Shown: in pieces, positions 7,730-10,226 of the stretch
Position numbering within the stretch: the first letter of the stretch is position 1
Layout of the letters: every line of letters begins with the position of its first letter
Assembly: GCF_001509475.1 (NCBI RefSeq)
Contig: NZ_LLZG01000095.1
Coordinates: 1-10,226, forward strand
Source: Streptomyces regalis
GTDB lineage: Bacteria > Actinomycetota > Actinomycetes > Streptomycetales > Streptomycetaceae
DNA: 10,226 bases
Reading direction: 5' to 3'
The notes under the pieces: model-generated
Seen by the model: only the letters and a program-made list of their open reading frames with translations
What the model was told of the DNA's origin: nothing
Databases searched by the model: none
Translations under genes and position numbers: made by a program

Positions 7730-8317
7730 TCAGGCGCCCTTGTGCGCCTGGGTGATCAGATCCGTGGCGACCTCGAGGACGGCTTTGCGCTTTTCCTCGG
7801 GGTCGCCTTCGAGGTCCTTCAGGACGAACATCCCGGCGTGCATCGTGAACAGGGCGCTGATGCAGCGGACCTGGTCGACGAGGTCGGCGTCCGGATCGAT
7901 GATGATGTCGCGCATGCCCAGCATGCGGTTCTTGAACATCTCGCCGATGCTCAGCTCACGGACCGTGGCCTGGTTCTCCTGCATGAAGCGGAACAGCGGG
8001 GCCGCGCCGGTCAGGGTCTCGCTGTAGCGGCGTACGATCTCCTGCTTCGTCTCGAGTGTGTGCGGCTGCTGCTTGCCCCACTCGATCAGGTCCTCGATCG
8101 GCTGCGTCAGGTCCTCGAAGAGGCTGACGATGATCTCTTCCTTGGTCTTGAAGTGGTAGTACAGGGCCGCCTTCGTGACCTCCAGGCGCTCGGCGATCTC
8201 GCGCAGGGAGGTCTTCTCGTAGCCCTGTTCTGCGAAGAGTTCGAGGGCTACGTCCTGGATGCGCTGGCGGGTGTTCCCGCGGCGCCGCTGCTTGGTGCCG
8301 TCCATGGTGCCGCCCAT
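7730..8317 (-). CDS. TetR-family transcriptional regulator
   Basis: A 195-residue regulator. The N-terminal TetR DNA-binding domain covers residues 16-62 (RQRIQDVALELFAEQGYEKT, then the helix-turn-helix LREIAERLEVTKAALYYHF at 38-56). The remaining helices form a ligand-binding and dimer domain. ATG 8317 is chosen because GAGGAG lies 7 bases upstream; an upstream GTG-type start would run through the operator region. It is divergent from the efflux gene with operator-like repeats between, the standard layout of a local repressor that is released by a drug and autoregulates. The inducer cannot be told from sequence. Its 3' end converges with the M23 gene. Confidence 0.93.
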   Translation of the reverse strand: MGGTMDGTKQRRRGNTRQRIQDVALELFAEQGYEKTSLREIAERLEVTKAALYYHFKTKEEIIVSLFEDLTQPIEDLIEWGKQQPHTLETKQEIVRRYSETLTGAAPLFRFMQENQATVRELSIGEMFKNRMLGMRDIIIDPDADLVDQVRCISALFTMHAGMFVLKDLEGDPEEKRKAVLEVATDLITQAHKGA

Positions 8318-8342
8318 CCTCGTACTCCTCGGCTTTCCATAA

Positions 8343-8348
8343 AACTTA
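8343..8348 (-). promoter_or_regulatory. -10 element of the tetR gene
   Basis: Read on the minus strand this is TAAGTT, at the outer end of the left operator arm and mirroring the TAAGTG of the efflux promoter. The matching -35 near 8366-8371 is poor, so the regulator is probably expressed weakly. Transcription would start about 20 bases before ATG 8317. Confidence 0.45.
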
Positions 8349-8416
8349 CTTGACGCCCGGCTAGTTACGCGCCTACCTTCCCTGAGTGTAGACAACTAGC
8401 CGGGCGGCAAGTAAGT
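8344..8416. promoter_or_regulatory. paired inverted operators in the tetR/efflux intergenic region
   Basis: A 23-bp arm at 8344-8366 (begins ACTTACTTG, ends CTAGTT) reappears as its reverse complement at 8394-8416, with a single mismatch (8353 against 8407). The arms are 27 bp apart, 50 bp centre to centre, or about five helical turns. Each arm is itself an imperfect dyad with ACT and AGT half-sites near its ends, as TetR-type operators often are. One copy covers each divergent promoter. Confidence 0.85.
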
Positions 8417-8417
8417 G
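8389..8417 (+). promoter_or_regulatory. promoter of the efflux transporter gene
   Basis: TAGACA (8389-8394), a 17-bp spacer and TAAGTG (8412-8417) form a housekeeping-type promoter. The right-hand operator arm fills the whole spacer, so a bound repressor would block polymerase. Predicted start near 8424, followed by AGAGGGA before ATG 8447. Confidence 0.6.
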
Positions 8418-8446
8418 CCAGCAAGTGGCCGGGGGTAGAGGGAATC

Positions 8447-10039
8447 ATGGCGGACACGAAGTCAGTTGAGCCGGGGGCGGCGAAGCCGGGCGGGAAACAG
8501 CCGAAGAGCGTACGGGTCGTACTGCTCGCGCTGATGATCACGATGATGCTCGCGATGCTCGACAACATGATCGTTGGCACCGCGATGCCGACCATCGTGG
8601 GTGATCTGGGCGGTCTGGAGCATCTTTCGTGGGTCGTGACGGCGTACACGCTGGCGACCGCAGCCTCCACTCCGCTGTGGGGCAAGCTCGGCGACATGTA
8701 CGGGCGCAAGGGCGTCTTCATGTCGTCGATCGTGCTGTTCCTGATCGGGTCCGCGCTGAGCGGCATGGCCCAGGACATGGGGCAGCTGATCGCCTTCCGG
8801 GCCGTGCAGGGGCTCGGTGCCGGCGGTCTGATGGTCGGCGTCATGGCGATCATCGGTGACCTGATTCCGCCGCGGGAGCGGGGCAAGTACCAGGGCATGA
8901 TGGCCGGCGTGATGGCGCTGGCGATGATCGGCGGGCCGCTGGTCGGTGGCACCATCACCGACCACTGGGGCTGGCGCTGGGCCTTCTACATCAACCTGCC
9001 GCTCGGCGTCGTCGCGCTCGCCGCGATCAGTGCCGTCCTGCATCTGCCGAAGAAGCGGACGCAGGCGCGGATCGACTATCTCGGGGCGGCGCTGCTGACC
9101 GTGGGGATCACCGCGATCGTGCTGGTCACCACGTGGGGCGGTACGGAGTACGCCTGGACCTCCGCGGTGATCATGGAGCTTGTCGGGATCGGGGTCGCGG
9201 CGCTTGTCGGGTTCGTGTTCTGGCAGACCAAGGCGGCGGAGCCGGTCGTGCCGCTGCACATCTTCCGCAGCCGGAACTTCACGCTGATGTCCGTGATCGG
9301 GTTCATCACCGGGTTCGTGATGTTCGGTGCGACGCTGTTCCTGCCGCTGTATCAGCAGTCGGTGCAGGGTGCTTCCGCGACCAATTCCGGGCTGCTGTTG
9401 CTGCCGATGCTCGGGGCGATGCTGGTCACCTCGATGGTCGCGGGCCGGGTGACCACGAGCACCGGGCGGTACAAGGCGTTCCCGGTCGTCGGCAGTGTGC
9501 TGATGATCGTCGGGCTGTATCTGCTGTCGCTGATGGACACCGGGACCAGTCGGTTCACCTCCGGTGTGTACATGGCCGTGGTCGGGCTCGGTATGGGCTG
9601 TCTGATGCAGATCACGATGCTGGTCGCGCAGAACAGTGTCGAGATGAAGGACATGGGTGTCGCGTCCTCGTCCACCACGCTCTTCCGTACGCTCGGATCC
9701 TCGTTCGGTGTGGCGATCATGGGGGCGCTGTTCAACAGCCGGGTGCAGGACGTCATGGCCGAGCGGGGCGGGGCGTTGGGGGCGAAGGTGACCGAGCAGT
9801 CGGCGCAGCTGGATGCGGCGGGTCTGGAGAAGTTGCCGGACGCTGTGCGGGAGGCGTATCAGCATGCGGTGTCGGCTGGGACGCATTCGGCGTTTCTGCT
9901 GGGGGCCGTGATTGCTGTGGTTGCTCTGGTGGCGGCTGTGTTTGTGAAGGAGGTTCCGCTCAAGGGGGCGGGGCCGGAGGGGGACGCTGAGGCGGCGGAC
10001 GGTGTGTCGGCCAAGGTTGCGGTGGCGGAGGCCGTCTGA
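8447..10039 (+). CDS. MFS multidrug efflux transporter, DHA2 (EmrB/QacA) family, 14 helices
   Basis: A 530-residue integral membrane protein of the usual length for 14-helix DHA2 proton-coupled drug exporters. Landmarks are a hydrophilic start (1-21); motif D1 DNMIVGTAMPTIVGDLG (39-55) after helix 1; motif A GKLGDMYGRKGVF (79-91) in the loop after helix 2; the antiporter motif C region GGPLVGG (162-168) in helix 5; then WGWRWAFYINLPLGVV (174-189). Further hydrophobic blocks run to about 505, with a long extracellular-type segment around 425-475 before the last helix and a charged Ala/Glu-rich tail. It probably exports a hydrophobic drug or a metabolite from the cell, under the divergent TetR regulator. 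Codons in the last 200 bp use more T in third position than the rest. The substrate is unknown. Confidence 0.95.
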   Translation: MADTKSVEPGAAKPGGKQPKSVRVVLLALMITMMLAMLDNMIVGTAMPTIVGDLGGLEHLSWVVTAYTLATAASTPLWGKLGDMYGRKGVFMSSIVLFLIGSALSGMAQDMGQLIAFRAVQGLGAGGLMVGVMAIIGDLIPPRERGKYQGMMAGVMALAMIGGPLVGGTITDHWGWRWAFYINLPLGVVALAAISAVLHLPKKRTQARIDYLGAALLTVGITAIVLVTTWGGTEYAWTSAVIMELVGIGVAALVGFVFWQTKAAEPVVPLHIFRSRNFTLMSVIGFITGFVMFGATLFLPLYQQSVQGASATNSGLLLLPMLGAMLVTSMVAGRVTTSTGRYKAFPVVGSVLMIVGLYLLSLMDTGTSRFTSGVYMAVVGLGMGCLMQITMLVAQNSVEMKDMGVASSSTTLFRTLGSSFGVAIMGALFNSRVQDVMAERGGALGAKVTEQSAQLDAAGLEKLPDAVREAYQHAVSAGTHSAFLLGAVIAVVALVAAVFVKEVPLKGAGPEGDAEAADGVSAKVAVAEAV

Positions 10040-10056
10040 TCGGGCGGTGCGTGTGG

Positions 10057-10096
10057 GGCCCTCGGGGGTGTTCTGCCCGGGGGCCTTCGTTTTTTT
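10057..10096 (+). terminator. intrinsic terminator of the efflux gene
   Basis: GGCCCTCGGG (10057-10066) pairs with CCCGGGGGCC (10076-10085), with one G-U pair and a 9-base loop. Seven Ts follow at 10090-10096. Confidence 0.9.
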
Positions 10097-10121
10097 CGCC
10101 CCCGCCGCCCCTACCCGTCCC

Positions 10122-10226
10122 ATCCTCAAGGGGCTCCGCCCCTTCGACCCCGCCAGGGGGCTGCCGCCCCCTGGACCCCCGCTTCGGCCCTGAACGGGCC
10201 TCGTCCTCAAACGCCGGACGGGCTGA
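10122..10226. repeat. Streptomyces-type multi-hairpin intergenic repeat (runs off the window)
   Basis: Four hairpins follow in close succession: AAGGGGC/GCCCCTT (10128-10144), CCAGGGGGC/GCCCCCTGG (10153-10174), GGCCC/GGGCC (10186-10200) and CGTCC/GGACG (10202-10220). The ending TCAAACGCCGGACGGGCTGA is a string I recognise from intergenic regions throughout Streptomyces genomes. No gene is seen in this stretch. Confidence 0.7.

Noticed and set aside
8318..8395. N-terminal extension of the TetR protein to 8395
   Set aside because: It would translate through the operator arm and the tetR promoter; ATG 8317 has a good GAGGAG at correct spacing and fits the family start.
8462..10210. 582-codon open frame on the minus strand
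   Set aside because: It is antisense to the efflux gene, with His/Arg/Gln-rich low-complexity translation typical of a GC-bias shadow; it also runs through the terminator and repeat.

Overview
The window is a stretch of high-GC actinobacterial chromosome, almost certainly Streptomyces. GC-rich third codon positions, GTG starts, the lsr2 and clpC sequences, ClgR-type sites upstream of clpC and a Streptomyces-type multi-hairpin intergenic repeat at the right end all point that way. It reads as core chromosome. I see no tRNA, rRNA, CRISPR array, transposase, integrase or prophage gene.

Left part (1-1617): a possible 3' end of an upstream gene, then a hairpin. Next comes a 59-residue single-pass membrane protein (158-337) closed by a strong intrinsic terminator. 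A probable two-gene operon follows: a BlaI/MecI-type winged-helix regulator (478-1044) with an odd Thr/Asp-repeat tail, and an ArgA-type N-acetylglutamate synthase (1054-1617) 9 bp downstream.

Centre (1618-5926): the nucleoid-associated silencer lsr2 (1843-2178); a convergent gene of unknown function of the SCO3374 type (2198-2911, minus strand); a 432-bp control region; and clpC (3344-5869), the AAA+ unfoldase of the Clp protease. The control region holds two exact matches to the ClgR motif as I remember it (GTTCGC-5N-GCG) and a SigR/ECF-like promoter, so clpC appears to be governed by proteolysis and thiol-oxidative stress circuits. A perfect 15-bp stem terminator separates clpC from the convergent gene beyond it.

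Right part (5927-10226): a secreted HAD-family acid phosphatase (5959-6600, minus strand) diverges from a secreted M23 peptidoglycan endopeptidase (7096-7716) across an AT-richer region with a Crp-like dyad. A TetR regulator (7730-8317, minus strand) then diverges from a 14-helix DHA2-type drug efflux transporter (8447-10039). Between those two lies a striking pair of 23-bp operator-like arms in inverted orientation. The window ends with a strong terminator and the multi-hairpin repeat.

No wholly new multi-gene system stands out. The points most worth a second look are the tetR/efflux operator architecture, the clpC control region, the overlapping palindromes inside the lsr2 promoter, the minisatellite tail of the BlaI-like protein, and the uncharacterised gene lodged between lsr2 and clpC.
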